Counted from the stretch's first letter, positions 28,761 through 40,729 are shown. The stretch is 64,000 bases of DNA from Hippopus hippopus (GCA_946811185.2 OX328112.1:33635562-33699561); one strand, 5' to 3'. Program-made: numbers and translations. Notes: a model not told the origin generated them from the letters alone.

Positions 28761-30978
28761 GAGGGTTGAGTGCATATTTTTGTGTTGTCATCGAGAAATA
28801 AAATGCAATTGCCTTAATAGACCTGTACGAGAACTTTGGACGACGACAGTGAGTAGCGGACTCGATAAGGGGGCGTTCTCAACCTATTTTGGCAAAACGC
28901 AAAAAAGGCCAAGCAAAATGTTAATGTCGATTTACATCTACCAAATTAGAAATGACTAGAGTTGATATTTTATTTACCCCATTTCTATCAGTCTTCCTTG
29001 AACGTGAACCAACATAAGTATAAACTTGATAGGCTAAGATGCACGCGAGCGTCCTTTTGATAATTCTATTTGATATTTAGGAAAACTTTGCTTGAAAAGG
29101 AGAAACTGGTGGATAATGTAAAATTAATCTTAATAGACATTCCAAATACAAATTTATCGTTTCTAAACCTGCCCAATGTCAACTAAAATAGGCCATACAA
29201 AACGGCAATAAATAACCACTTAGAAGGTAATTATCACTGAATTCAGTAAGCCAACAGCTGGCAAGTGATTAGTAAAGAAGAAACAAAAAAAAAAAGAAAA
29301 GACAAGTATCTTTAATGGGTTACGTAGCCGTTTTGGGGTAACTTTAGATTTCGTGACAGAGTTTCACAAAGACTTGTGGCACTGTCACATGATCAATAGC
29401 GTGATGATTACGAGGGTTTGTATTCAAATCTGTGTGATAACGTTGTGATAACATCATATCTGATGTAATAAAATTAGAGTTACTGATTGGTAAATGATCA
29501 TCCCCTTATTTAAACACCCAAAATGCACATCTTCATTGAATAAAGTTGTGCACTGCATACGATTGCAGAGAAAAATATATCTTATTGTATTTATCTGTAT
29601 TTTACAAGATTTTTTTGTTTGCAGCATAAAAACTAAATAGTCCCCTGTAAAGGGCTTATGATGAGACTGGTAAGTCTTCGCATGTTTTCGTTATTTTTCG
29701 TAATATATGTTCGGTTGGTTGATATAGCTGTTAGGTTATACTCGAATTGGAAAATCAGATCGGGTTGAGTAATCAATGAATATGAGAAACTGCTCCTAGG
29801 CTTTTTTTTTTTTTTCTTCTTTTTAATCACGAGTATCACAGAACAGCATACGAGAGCAGTCAAATACCGAAAGCTTTCAGATTACTAGTTTTGAAACAAA
29901 AACATAAATCATCAATCTATGTTGGTCAGGCTCTCAAATCTTTCTGTCAAATGGAATTATCAAATCAAAGAAATGGAGGAGCTGGTAAATACACTGTGTG
30001 CCCTTGAAATCTTGGTATCTTCGTTATCTTAATCTTGAGCAGTAATCAATTCGCCTAGCTTTTAAGATATTTGTCGCAAGCTTTTCTAAGGACCGTATCT
30101 CTAAGGTCTCTGGCACCGTTAGGCAGTTGGACCCGTGTCTGTAAGGTCTCTTGCACTGTTAGGCAGTTGGTCCAAGTTCTTCCTGATGTTCTGCAACATA
30201 TCGCCAAATTTTCTTTGTTGGGCTATGTATGACCTCAGAATGAGCAATGTAACATTCTTACCTGCTTTAACTAACTTATTCTAACTTTGGAGTTCGTTAC
30301 TGAAAATAAATAATGTTACTTAAATGTTTTACCAAAACCTTACACGAAGAAAAAAAAAATAGGCTTGGCCTATGTATACTCGATGCACGAGCAAGCCAAG
30401 CGTGTATCATACTAATTGACGAGAAAAATACAGTAATGTAGTAAATAGATTTCAATACCAGTTATACCACAGGATTGGCTTGCACAGACGTTTATTTAAT
30501 CAGATCTATTTGCGTTCATCAATTTTAAGAAAACTTTACGTATACATTTAAATCTGGTAGCTCCATTTCCGATAACATAAAGCCCAATGTACTTGAAAAT
30601 CACTCGGGTTTCTGTTGGCGTGTCAAGGATAGATATTGAAGAGTTTATTTAATGTTTATTAAATATTTACTGAGTTAATTTCAGATTAACGCAGATTAAC
30701 TGAATCTAAGTATAAATTATAAACAAATGTATCGGGCCTTCAAAGTACAACGATGGATTTCCTAAGGGTTTGCTAGCCTATGTAAACGGTGACTATTTCC
30801 CGATCAGTTTGAGATTTTCCCTCGCCAAGACCTCGTCTTCCGATGTTCACTCACGCGCTCGTCATAATTCGTACAGGTCTATTACATGGCAAATAACGCC
30901 CTTCGGGCGTTATGTTAAGCTATGTAATAAGGCAATTGCATTTTATTTCTCGATGACAAAAATATGCACTCAACCCTC
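28761..30978. mobile_element. 2.2 kb inverted-repeat element without transposase
   Basis: GAGGGTTGAGTGCATATTTT begins at 28761 and its inverse ends at 30978. The arms stay similar for about 90-130 bp, the right arm having an extra stretch of about 45 bp around 'aataacgcccttcgggcgtt', itself palindromic. The interior shows no protein-coding frame I can support. Target duplication is unclear. Confidence 0.6.
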
Positions 30979-30999
30979 ATAATTGTGTAACCAGATGTA

Positions 31000-31457
31000 T
31001 TTTCCCTAAGGAGCCCCCGTATTTTTTTCTTTTGTATTATACATGTACATTTATCCATCCATTAGGTATGCAAGCATGTAATTATTTCGTGAGCATGCAC
31101 GAGAGAAACGTGAGTGAGCACTGTGAGTGATTTTCTCTGTTTGCACGAGACAGTAAGTGATGTGTGGAACCTTCTTGCCTTCGTACTCCATGCTGGCTCC
31201 GTCTTCGTTAGAAGAAACAACAATTTACGGTTTTTTTTGTGCTACGGATCTTTCATGCGACCAGCTGACTCCAAAATTTGCATCCGCAATCTAGAGATTA
31301 AAAGAACTCTCAAACCAGACAAATGTTGTTTTCTTTGTCACCCTGGGCTACAATATGGCGACCACGACGATTTAATCTCTGCTAGGATCAGTTTGGCGTC
31401 TCCTATTCTTGCCTTATTGGATAGAGAGAAGAGAGAACTTAGCTATTATAGAGAAAC
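31000..31457. other. No recognised feature; one unexplained open frame
   Basis: A 121-codon frame (31114-31479) contains a Cys-rich stretch (CCFLCHPGLQYGDHDD), but it runs into the retroelement LTR and resembles no family I recognise. It could be an exon or an old repeat fragment. Confidence 0.25.
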
Positions 31458-32735
31458 TGGTCTCTGTAAGAATAGATAAATAACAGTTGAGCCAGCAACT
31501 TACGCTATTTCTAGAGCGGGTCTTCAGAAATTCTGGCCGGCCAGTCTGTTAATGGTCTGCAAACTTTGTCCACGTCGGGAGCAGTCAGCAAAGGTGGGTT
31601 GTTCCATAGGGGTCCGTAGTTTGATTCCTGGCACCCATAGACTATATACTATAAACAAGGGATTTAACTGTATGCAGTCCGTTACTCGCCCCCGGTTACA
31701 AAAAACAACGTATCTTTTCTACCCCATCAGTTATTCTCCTATTTTTTTCTACAGCTGAGAGCTAAAACATTTTTCTACCAGAAAAACACAACTGTTTGTC
31801 AGTGGCTAATGCAGTCTGGCTGATACATTCGCTCGAACGTGTAAACTCGCTCAAAAATCTGCGCCATTGACACGGGTTCGTACATCCGTTTTCAAGATAT
31901 AAAATGCACTTTAGATCCAATGAAACGCAGCATTAGCGGCACCCACCCTTTAAACATGTTTAAAAATACTACTGACCTATAGTCTTTATCTTCAATAACA
32001 ACGAAACGCCTCAGAATTCGTTGAATTTGTGATCCACGTTCTTATTTCGAACAGCTGCAGCCATCTTCTGTCATGTGACATTGTTTGGAACGAGAAATTT
32101 CATCGGCTGATATGTATTAACAGTCGTGAATTCAACCAGTGAAATAACGTACAGCTGCTCACACCTTTTCGTCACGTGACAGTACGGTGACACTGTTTGG
32201 AACGAGAAATTTCATTGGTTTATATGCGCGAACGTCAGTGTCGAATGTACGAACCCGTGTCAATGGCGAAGTTTTTTGAGCGATTTTACAAGTTCGAGCG
32301 AATATATCAGCCAGACTGCATTAGCCACTGACAAACAGTTGTGTTTTTCTGGTAGAAAAATGTTTTAGCTCTCAGCTGTAGAAAAAATTAGGAGAATAAC
32401 TGATGGGGTAGAAAAGATACGTTGTTTTTTTGTAACCGGGGGCGAGTAACGGGCTGCATACAGTTAAATCCCTTGTTTTAGTCTATGGCTGCCAGGAATC
32501 AAACTACGGACACCTATGGGTTGTTCCACAAAGGTACGTCTATTAAGCTTGAGGTAATGAAGTCGAGTGCGGCCTGTCTTTGAGTCGTGCAAACCCCGGT
32601 AAACGCCTGCGCATGCGCAGGATGGGCAGCTGTCTTCTCATTGGATAATTCCAGGAGTTGTTTGTAAGCAACTCCTCGCCACCACTCGGGTAGACTCTGG
32701 GATCCGAAATGCTCCCGGAAAGTAACGATACTACA
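31458..32735 (-). repeat. 3' LTR, split by a foldback element
   Basis: LTR sequence at 31458-31606 and 32517-32735 matches the other LTR at 41309-41984. The outer start on the - strand is TGTAGTATC at 32735, right after the purine-rich tract. The foldback at 31607-32516 separates the halves. Confidence 0.85.
31607..32516. mobile_element. Foldback element with arms of about 300 bp
   Basis: The whole element is a large inverted repeat: 'gtccgtagtttgattcctgg' at 31612 reappears inverted near 32492-32511, and matching arms continue through 'cccccggttac', 'tttttctaccagaaaaacac' and 'acgggttcgtacat'. A 12-bp direct repeat TGGGTTGTTCCA (31595-31606 and 32517-32528) flanks it inside the LTR. Confidence 0.85.
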
Positions 32736-32750
32736 CTCCTCCCCGTTTTA
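32736..32750 (-). promoter_or_regulatory. Polypurine tract of the Gypsy element
   Basis: On the - strand the sequence AAAACGGGGAGGAG lies directly before the TGTAGTATC start of the 3' LTR, as expected for the plus-strand DNA primer. Confidence 0.7.
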
Positions 32751-33684
32751 TTGAAAGGACCCCTGTTCTAGATACTTAGATACTTTTAAAACTAAAAAAT
32801 CCTCCCCCCTGCTTTCTGCCTTGAAGTTAATCAAAGTAATGAAAGTACTGACAGACTAGCGAATTTGAAATAAGTGGCTATGGTAAATATAAAACTTGGT
32901 TGGTTTTGACGAGATTGAAGAAAAATTGTCTAATCCAGTTCCATCGGTTCATTCCGGTTATTAAGTCCAATTCTTGACTATATACTTCTCAAACCAAGGA
33001 ATATCATGAAAAAATTCATTCTGTTAACTTTTGATTTAAATCAGGTTATTTCGTTGAAATGATATCTCCCGCCTAAAAACACCTCTTTAGATGTAAACAT
33101 ATAAGAGGTATTGTGTTTTGCATGTACACGTGGCCTTTTTGTTATTAGTCCATTGTGAAATTATCCATTAAGCCCCCTTTTTCCATAGCATAGCATTTCA
33201 TTAGATAAAAACAAATAATGATTGTCTGTGGCTTATGATAAAAAAGATGAATATGAAGTTTCATAAAATTTTGTCCAATAGTTAAAGAGATATCAGTCCA
33301 TAATGGAAATATACCATCAAGCCCCCTTTTCCGATGACACGGCATCAAATGAAAAAAAAAATCTTTATCGGTGGACTATCGTAAGGAATACTTGTATGAA
33401 GTTCCATCAATTTTCATCTAGGATTTTAAAAGATGTCTGTCCGGACAGACGAACGGACAGACAGACAATGTAGAACAAGATCAGACTGCACAGACTGTAC
33501 AGTCTGATCTTGGATCTGTACTATCCGACAAGGGGATATTTTTCTCAAAAATACAACTTTGAAATAGCAATATTCAGGTTTTTACCGTCAGCCTGAAAGT
33601 TTTACTTAACTTTTTTTTAGCAGGTTAAGGATTAAATTGGATTATATAGTTAATCAAAAGCACAAGATGCACTAGTTATCTATT

Positions 33685-33912
33685 TAACTCTTTACAAAAC
33701 GAAAAATTTTACACCCCTTCACATTAAAAACTGTTCCAGACCATAAAGTTAAATGTGGCTCAATTGATGAAAGCATATTCTAAAGGGGCTGAAAACAATA
33801 TGAGAAAAGGAGAAAATGCTGGTAACCAGTATTTTCTCCTTTTGCTGCATTGTTTTCAAAGGGCTTCTTTCCCACTTTCATGAAAACTCGGGATTGTGTG
33901 TTAAAGGGTTAA
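33685..33912. mobile_element. Hairpin MITE copy inside the Gypsy element
   Basis: Left end TTAACTCTTTACAAAACG, palindrome centred near 33824 ('gaaaatgctggtaaccagta'), right end GTTAAAGGGTTAA. It lies between the nuclease ORF and the 3' LTR, so it inserted after the retroelement. Confidence 0.8.
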
Positions 33913-34565
33913 TATACAAGACGTAAAATAACATATCAGTTTCACGATGATCTAAATAATGAATAACTGAAGGAAGAAGAAGGGTTCACTGTCCAGTGAG
34001 GGTTTGTGTAGCTGGGATTTGCTACAAGTTACCTGGTGGTATCTATTTTTAGATCCATTCATACTTTTAAGCACTGCTATGTATGAATTCAGTGATATGA
34101 GCCTGATTTGCATAGGTCACTTAATTTACATATAAGCAAACATCATGCACCTTTCCAATGACATCTTGTACAGTCTATTTATTTTTAAGTAGACATGTTC
34201 AAATCGAGATGGTAGAGGGTCTGTGCTTTTTGTCAGAATTGTCATATATGACAGAATTGAGATTCCTAACAGTAAGGAGTTATTTTTCTGTGAGGCAGTA
34301 TTTGGCAACTGTGGGGTTTTTTGTTTACATTGAGTCTGGCTCAATCTGGATGCCTATAGACTAGCTTCGCTAGTCTAAAAATACTATAAAACCCTTCTTC
34401 TATACTCGAACATTTAAACGATACAATAATTCCTACTCCCTACCCTTTCTTGTACCCCAAAACCCCCAGCAAGACCCAACGCGCATCCAGGGACCTTTTT
34501 GATCTTGGGAAACCCACATTGATCCTGAAATAATCTCTCTACATGGCCAGACCCGACATTGAAAT

Positions 34566-36716
34566 CTATGGAAACTTATACAGCCTCCTTGTATTCTCGA
34601 GGGCCCAACGCATCAACTCCCCATATTCCACACCTCTTCTCCGAGCCACCCTCTCTCCAACATCACCTAGGAAAGCAGGAGTGCTCCAAGAAAGGCCCGT
34701 ATGGGTTGGAAAATAAGGAGCGTCTGTCTCCAGAAGTAACCTATTTAAAGGCACCTCACTCAGTCCAAGTCGCTGTTCCCCCGAGAAGCCAGTAACTAAG
34801 GCTGTGAACCCACAGTAACAATTGACGAAAACACCTGTCCATTCCCTCACATCCTCTCTCCTACCAGTAAAACAATGCAGATGGATAGGCTGAAGGGGTG
34901 CACAATATTGCCGAACCAATGATAAGGCCCGAGAATACAATGACACACCTTCCACAGATTCATCACCTCTCAAATGCAAAACGAGAGGTTTCCTGACACA
35001 GGAGTAGGATAGGAGATTACAAACACTTCCTGTTGAAAAGGCCAAGTATCTCTTGGTTCCGTCATATCCAATCCAATTTCACCCAATGCTACAACCCGAG
35101 GGTTAGCTAGAAGTGTACTAAAACGTTCTTCTAGAGCAGGAGTAAACTGCTGTATTTTCCTCGGGTGAACGCCAATGGCAATTCTTAAGCTGGGATCACT
35201 TGGCAGAACACTGGGGAACCCATCTGGGTCACAATACACCGCTACAGCCCCCCACAATATCTAGAATTTTAGTGGGTTTGTGTTTGAGACTGAAGCTCAA
35301 AACTTCACTAAGCTTACTAGCTCTAGAAGTTCTGCCCCACAATTTCTTCGCTAGACGGTCCAGATGCATATGACTATCGATTGCAATTATGGTTTCTTTT
35401 TCCTTGGCGATGTTGGTATCCGTTTCCATATGAGTCACAGTTTCAATTTCTTGGGAGTCCTTGCATGCGGGCTCTGCCCGACTGCCTTGCACAGGACCCC
35501 CAGATGTCTGAGATTTAGACAAGGATTGCCCAACTGTTTTCCCACTTCTTGGACCCTTGAACTTCTCAAAAAACTGTCTTCTCTGCTCCCCTGATAAGAA
35601 ATTAAACACTGCCACTCGGCAGCGCCAGTGTATCAAACAAGCAGGTGAATTTGGAGGTTTCAGCTTGAAACGGTCTGGCAGCCTCCAGCCTGTATGGTTG
35701 CAAAGTGCCACCATTCCCTTGGACGCTCTCAATGTGATCAAGCATTCACCTTTGAGACATTCCGAATCTTTTATTTTGGGAATTATATTTTTTAATGGAC
35801 CCTCCTAACCAAACAATAACTGTCTTATGATTCTCAGTCCGTAAACACGCCTCTCCTGGAAGGACGAGTTACCCATTAATACATCAGGGACATCATCATA
35901 ATACAATTTGTGTAGATGCATTTTGTTTACGTGGGCTCTCAAAGAACGCGTCCTTGTCTCGCACCCCATATAAGGGCAAGAAGAACCCGTTCCCCGAAGC
36001 ATTCGCTGAGCTGCAGAAGACACTTCTCCATGTAGAGTTACCTGTCGGGTCGTTTCTGTGGACATGTCCGTTGACAAAGTCACAATCACATCTCCACCCA
36101 AACGTTTCAGCAATTTACCCGACCTGGCAGAACCTGGTGTGTCTGCTGAACCGCACTCTGGCACTTCCACCTCTCCATCAGTTTCTGCTGTTACAGGAAC
36201 CTTTGGTGCTACTGCACCAGGATTACTGATATCCTGTAAAGGCGATAAATGACCAGGCTGCAATTCACTTTCCTCCGGGTCAGACAATTCTGTTTCTTTG
36301 GGAAGACAGGGTTCGCTGGAGGTACTAGGAACAGCGGATTCCTCGTAGTACCTGATATCCCTACTAGGGGCCAACACATCCCTGTCCGGCTGAATTCTAA
36401 CTTTCGGTAAGGACACACGGTTTCGCTTTTTAGTTTTATGCGGCATATTGTTCAAGATCCACTGGTTACTGAAATGGACGGTTGCATCCAATTGTGCTCG
36501 TTCGACCCAAGACCAGTTGTTTCGCTTTTTAGCTAGACGGTAACATTGAATTACAAGTCTAGTAAAATCTTCTTGCTTAACGAAACCCAAATCTAAAGTA
36601 TAAAATAGGTCCCTGGGAGGCATCAAAATACCCTGGCCCAAATTTCCTTCCACCACTTTCATGGCTTGGGCTGCCCGTTCAGATAAATCCGTTGTTGGAT
36701 GAGTACTTGATGTCAT
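34566..36716 (-). pseudogene. Third ORF of the Gypsy element: C2H2 finger plus TatD-type nuclease
   Basis: Starts at 36716 (MTSSTHPTTDLSERAAQAMK). The first 303 codons end at an amber stop (35805). They hold a Ser/Pro-rich middle and a C2H2 finger (CPYMGC ... HVNKMH). The same frame reopens to 35229, then the protein continues in two further frames (35257-34970 and 35045-34566). This second half shows TatD metallo-hydrolase motifs in order: IDSHMHLD, IGVHPRK, ALGEIGLD, LVLHLRGDE, IHLHCFTG and LLETDAPYF. TatD enzymes are metal-dependent 3'-5' DNases. The ORF starts 35 bp after a strong splice acceptor. One stop and two frameshifts make it inactive here. Confidence 0.8.
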
Positions 36717-36750
36717 TTTGGTCTTGCTCTAAATAATTTGACGGTTGTAC

Positions 36751-36770
36751 CTGTAAAATAATACAACTCT
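36751..36770 (-). promoter_or_regulatory. Candidate splice acceptor for the third ORF
   Basis: On the - strand TTGTATTATTTTACAG ends at 36751, 35 bp before the ORF start at 36716. A spliced subgenomic mRNA would express ORF3 in the manner of env in errantiviruses. The donor was not identified. Confidence 0.45.
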
Positions 36771-36967
36771 TATAATATGTTTCTAAAATTTCTTTTCATA
36801 AAAATACTTGTAGTCCCTATTAACATTAACCTCAGGGACTGTATTGAATATAAAATAATCCATTATAATAGATATCACATTTGACATTTATCACAGTTTC
36901 CGGACACTGGTTCTCACTCATTTGTGGTTCTTTCCACAATCTTGATCGCTCTTCAAGAGTTTCAAGA

Positions 36968-37219
36968 TTAGTTTTGATTAGCAGGTAAGCACTTTGGACA
37001 TTGGTATTTGTCTATTTTTCTTGCTTGTGCAGGAGTTATATGCACACAATGTCCATGGAACCATTCCGCACATGAATCGCATTGTATCATGAACTCCCCC
37101 CTATATGGTTTTCTACACAGACAGTATTGAATCTCTCTATCCTTATTCGGATAGGATCTGAAATTCTTTCTGTATCGTATCAACCAAGAAGGGAGTTCCC
37201 TATCCTTACAGATTTTCAT
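36968..37219 (-). CDS. PHD finger at the end of the Gypsy pol polyprotein
   Basis: The segment after the integrase encodes YCLCRKPYRGEFMIQCDSC, AEWFHGHCVHI and YQCPKCLP, a complete Cys4-His-Cys3 PHD finger with the tryptophan typical of histone H3 tail readers. PHD fingers of this sort bind the H3 N-terminus, often H3K4me3. Fused to a retrotransposon integrase it could steer insertion to marked chromatin, much as chromodomains do in other Gypsy lineages. It is separated from the integrase frame by damage near 37220-37260, so the true unit is the pol polyprotein. Confidence 0.8.
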   Translation of the reverse strand: MKICKDRELPSWLIRYRKNFRSYPNKDREIQYCLCRKPYRGEFMIQCDSCAEWFHGHCVHITPAQARKIDKYQCPKCLPANQN

Positions 37220-37260
37220 TCTACAGATGGGCTACTACAATGGAACCTTTTAGTTTTACC

Positions 37261-38773
37261 CTATAGGTATAAGCTGATAATTTTTGGATAACTATCCCAG
37301 GACCTTTCCATATTGGTTGCAACTTTTGGCTTAGGTTTTTGTGACCTGGATTTTTCATAAATGAAAATTATGTCACCTTCACTGAAAGAACGCTCGAGAA
37401 CTCTTAGATCATAGTCACGTTTCATTCGAAGTTGACTGGATTCAAGAACTTCCCGAGCAGTTTTATGAGCCCGAGACATTGCTTTCTGCAAATTAGTGCA
37501 GTATTCTAGATAGTTATCATTTGTTTGGCCGCCTATCGGGAATATGAGACCAACTGGGAGATTTATTTCTCGGCCTAGCATTAACATATTGGGCGTAAAC
37601 CCAGTTTGCCTGTTAATAGTAGCTCGAATGGCTCCTGCAATTTGAGGTACCCATATATCCCAATCTTTTTCATGACCCCTGGACATAGCACCTTTATGCG
37701 TCCATGAGAGTCCTATTGAAATGTTCCACCTGCCCATTCCCCGAGGGTCTGTAAGGTGTGGTTCTTGTTTTGTGCATACCTGTAATTTTACATAGTTCTG
37801 CAAACAAGGTACTCTCGAAATTTCTCCCTTGGTCGCTGAAAATTTCAAAGAGAAACCCAAAACGTGAACAGAACTCATTCACCAGTGCTCTCGCAGTTAC
37901 CTGTGCTGTTTGTGAGGGCAATGGAATACACTCTACCCACTTGGTGAACTGATCCACCACCATAAGTATGTACTCATTGCCCCTTGAAGTTTTTGAGAGA
38001 GGGCCCAAAAAATCAATATGCACCATCTTTAGAGGGGAACCGGATTGGTGTATCTGCAGTTCTGATTTATTTTTTCTAATTGGTTTCTTATACTTATTGC
38101 ACAGGCTACACGATGCTACATAATTTTGGATGTCTTGATCCACATTATTCCAATAAAATTTCATCTTGATTTTATCCTTTGTTCGGACAATACCCTGATG
38201 ACCTCCCATTGGTATTTCATAATTTAAGACCATAATTTCCTTTTTGAGAGCTTCGTGCACAACAAAACTTAAGTCAGAAGACTGTGGAGACTTCTTCCAC
38301 AATAAACCGTTTTTAATGAGGAATGTTTCCTTATTTATCCACATATGCTTGGTGGCAGGACTAGATCGGAAAAGCACACCTTCCGGAGGTTCACTCCTAT
38401 CCCGACACCAAGCCATAACCAATTTTAAAGGTTCCTCATTGTTTTGAAATTCTGTCAATTGTTCTATCGTATAGCCCCAGCCCCCTAGTGGTCCCAAATC
38501 GCCTGTGGACATTTTTAGTACCTTATTTGCTTCACTTTTATCTAAGTCGGTCATGGACTGGTTTATTCTCAATTGTTCTGGGGATGGCCTGTAACCCACA
38601 GAAGGCAACACGTCATCCACAGATTCTGCGAAAGCTGACCAATTCTTATGGGCTCTTTGACAATACGTGCATCCCTTACAGGGTAACTTTTCTAATTTAT
38701 AGCCCATTTTGTAGTTGTTACAAGGTACAATACCTTCTCTGTTCAGGGGATAAAGAGAGACTCGCATAAGCAA
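37261..38773 (-). pseudogene. Gypsy integrase (and end of RNase H region), broken
   Basis: The frame 38773-37694 has the HHCC zinc-binding domain (H...GGHQG, then CSLCNKYK) and the catalytic core: HIDFLGPL (first Asp), FSDQGRNFE (second Asp) and YRPSGNGQVEHFNRTL (Glu). The protein then shifts to the frame ending at 37261, which contains the C-terminal part (GFTPNMLMLGREINLP, MKRDYDLRV). The N-terminal side lacks the normal continuation of RNase H, which points to an internal deletion near 38,730. Confidence 0.85.
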
Positions 38774-39995
38774 TTACTTTCTCCAGACCTCCCTGTACCT
38801 GTGATAACTGGGCTCCTATAGCGTTTTGGGATGCATCAGTATCGAGAATGAATAGACCAGTCCTATCAGGTAGACTTAACACTGGAGCTGATGTTAGAGC
38901 TTTCTTTATTCTTATAAATGACTCTTGTTCTGCAGACTCCCATTTAAACTCATTCTTTCCGGTAAGTGCATATAATGGTGCAGCCAGATTTGCGAAGTCC
39001 ATTATGAACCCTCGATGATAATTGACCAATCCCAAGAACCGTTCCACATCTTTGGAACTTTGGGGCACCGGCCAATTTTCCACAACTCTAAACTGTTCAT
39101 TACTTATTTCTATCCCTACACCCGAAACCAGTCTACCTAAAAATTCTACCTTCCGTTGGAAGAAAAGACATTTCTTGGGCTTTAGTTTAAGTTGATACTC
39201 CCTCAGTCGGGAGAATACTTCCCTAAGGTTTGAGAGGTGATCGGTAAAACTTATGCCCATTACATCATCCAGGAAGGCTAGAACTATATTCCAGATAAGC
39301 CCTCTCAATACCAAGTTGATTGCTCTTGCAAATGTGGCAGGCGCGTTACAGAGTCCGAAGACCATTTTCACAAATTGAAACAATCCATATTTTGTAATGA
39401 ATGCGGTTTTCGGCTGGTCTTCATCTGCAGTTGGTATTTGCCAATAGGCGGAATTAGCGTCCAGTTTTGAAAACCACACATTGCCAGAAAGGGTATCTAA
39501 ACAGTCCTCAATAATGGGTAAGGGCTAAGTATCCTTCTTCGTGACATTGTTAAGGGCTCTAAAATCTAAACACCACCTTACACTACCATCTCTTTTTCTA
39601 ATTAAAACCAGGAGGGGAGGCCACTCTGAAGTTGAGGGTTTTATTACCGCTGCATTTAGCCTTTTATTCAGATGGTCCTCCTCTTCATTAGCAAATTCAA
39701 TGGGGGTACGCCGCATTTTTTGCTTTATGGGCCTGACATCACCAGTGTCAATTCCGTGCTCTAACGCAGTAAAGTTACCCAAATCATAATCATATTTTGA
39801 AAAAACATCCTGATATTCTATTAAAAGTTTTTTGAATTTGATAGATTGCTCCTGTGTCAAGTTATTTTTTGAATTCTCTATTACTATTTTTAAATGTTTA
39901 GGCAGTTCTTCCTCACCGTTTTTTACCATTGTCCGGTAGATTTTTTGCATTTGCATAAATCTCCTCTGGTATTGGATGAGTTTGCGAAAATTCAT
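38718..39995 (-). pseudogene. Gypsy reverse transcriptase and RNase H, one stop
   Basis: 39995-39525 holds the start of RT (VRPIKQKMRRTP, GSVRWCLDFRALNNVTKKDT) and stops at an amber codon. The same protein resumes at once and continues to 38718 with DANSAYWQIP, GLCNAPATFARAIN, the catalytic FLDD motif, GLVNYHRGFI and the RNase H start FILDTDASQNAIGAQLS. A tether of aligned RT motifs makes the family certain. RNase H is cut short at EQRRYC. Confidence 0.9.
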
Positions 39996-40713
39996 GGGCA
40001 GATCCTAATTTGGTATTCTTTTTCAAAGTTTGGTGATTGTTGGTCAGATTCAAAACACATGTAACCGGATTCTTCGCATTTATTAAACTTTTACTAATAA
40101 TTACGTTTTTGAGGTTTGTCGGTTCCATGTAAAATTGATCTGAATTTGTATCACAGTAGCATCTCACCAATTTCACCGAATTCTGAGGAATTACTGTCTT
40201 TCTCAGTACCGATATATTCCCCAAAGACTTGCTTGGTGTTTGTGTGCTACTCATCTTAATTTTAAGGTTACCTAATACCAAAGTGGAATTGCTGATGTTT
40301 ATGTCTACCTTGTATTTTTTCAGGAAATTTAAACCTAATAACATGTCATCTTCTATGGGCGCTACATATACCCATTCTTTGAAGATGTTATCCTCCAATT
40401 TCACTTCTACAGGTCCTTCTACAAAACCTAACATATTTAAGTTTTTCCCTGCCATGTGGAGTCTAACTGTTTTGACAGTATCTGGTTTAGGACAAAGCCT
40501 ACGATATATCCCATCAGAGATAAGGGTGACTTTGGCTGCAGAATCAACAACAGCCTGTATATTCACCCCATTTACTGAAACCGGGATTCTTAACATATTT
40601 CTTGACTTAAGTTGTTGAACATAAATTTCATCCGTTTCCAAAATTTCAGACGGTATGTCATTTTTAACCGCCCCCCTCCCCCTTATTTGTACTACTGCTG
40701 CCTGAACATTCAA
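39913..40713 (-). CDS. Gypsy retropepsin region (C-terminal Gag/protease)
   Basis: 266 codons with the aspartic protease signature VNIQAVVDSAAKVTLIS (Asp-Ser-Ala instead of the more common Asp-Ser/Thr-Gly) and the second conserved block MLLGLNFLKKY. It releases Gag and Pol products from the polyprotein. It overlaps the start of the RT frame by 83 bp, compatible with a frameshift-type Gag-Pol junction or with decay. Confidence 0.8.
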   Translation of the reverse strand: MNVQAAVVQIRGRGAVKNDIPSEILETDEIYVQQLKSRNMLRIPVSVNGVNIQAVVDSAAKVTLISDGIYRRLCPKPDTVKTVRLHMAGKNLNMLGFVEGPVEVKLEDNIFKEWVYVAPIEDDMLLGLNFLKKYKVDINISNSTLVLGNLKIKMSSTQTPSKSLGNISVLRKTVIPQNSVKLVRCYCDTNSDQFYMEPTNLKNVIISKSLINAKNPVTCVLNLTNNHQTLKKNTKLGSAHEFSQTHPIPEEIYANAKNLPDNGKKR

Positions 40714-40729
40714 AATCTGGGCTTTTTTT

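Noticed and set aside
31114..31479. 121-codon frame with a Cys-rich segment
   Set aside because: No recognised domain, no clear splice borders, and its end lies in LTR sequence.
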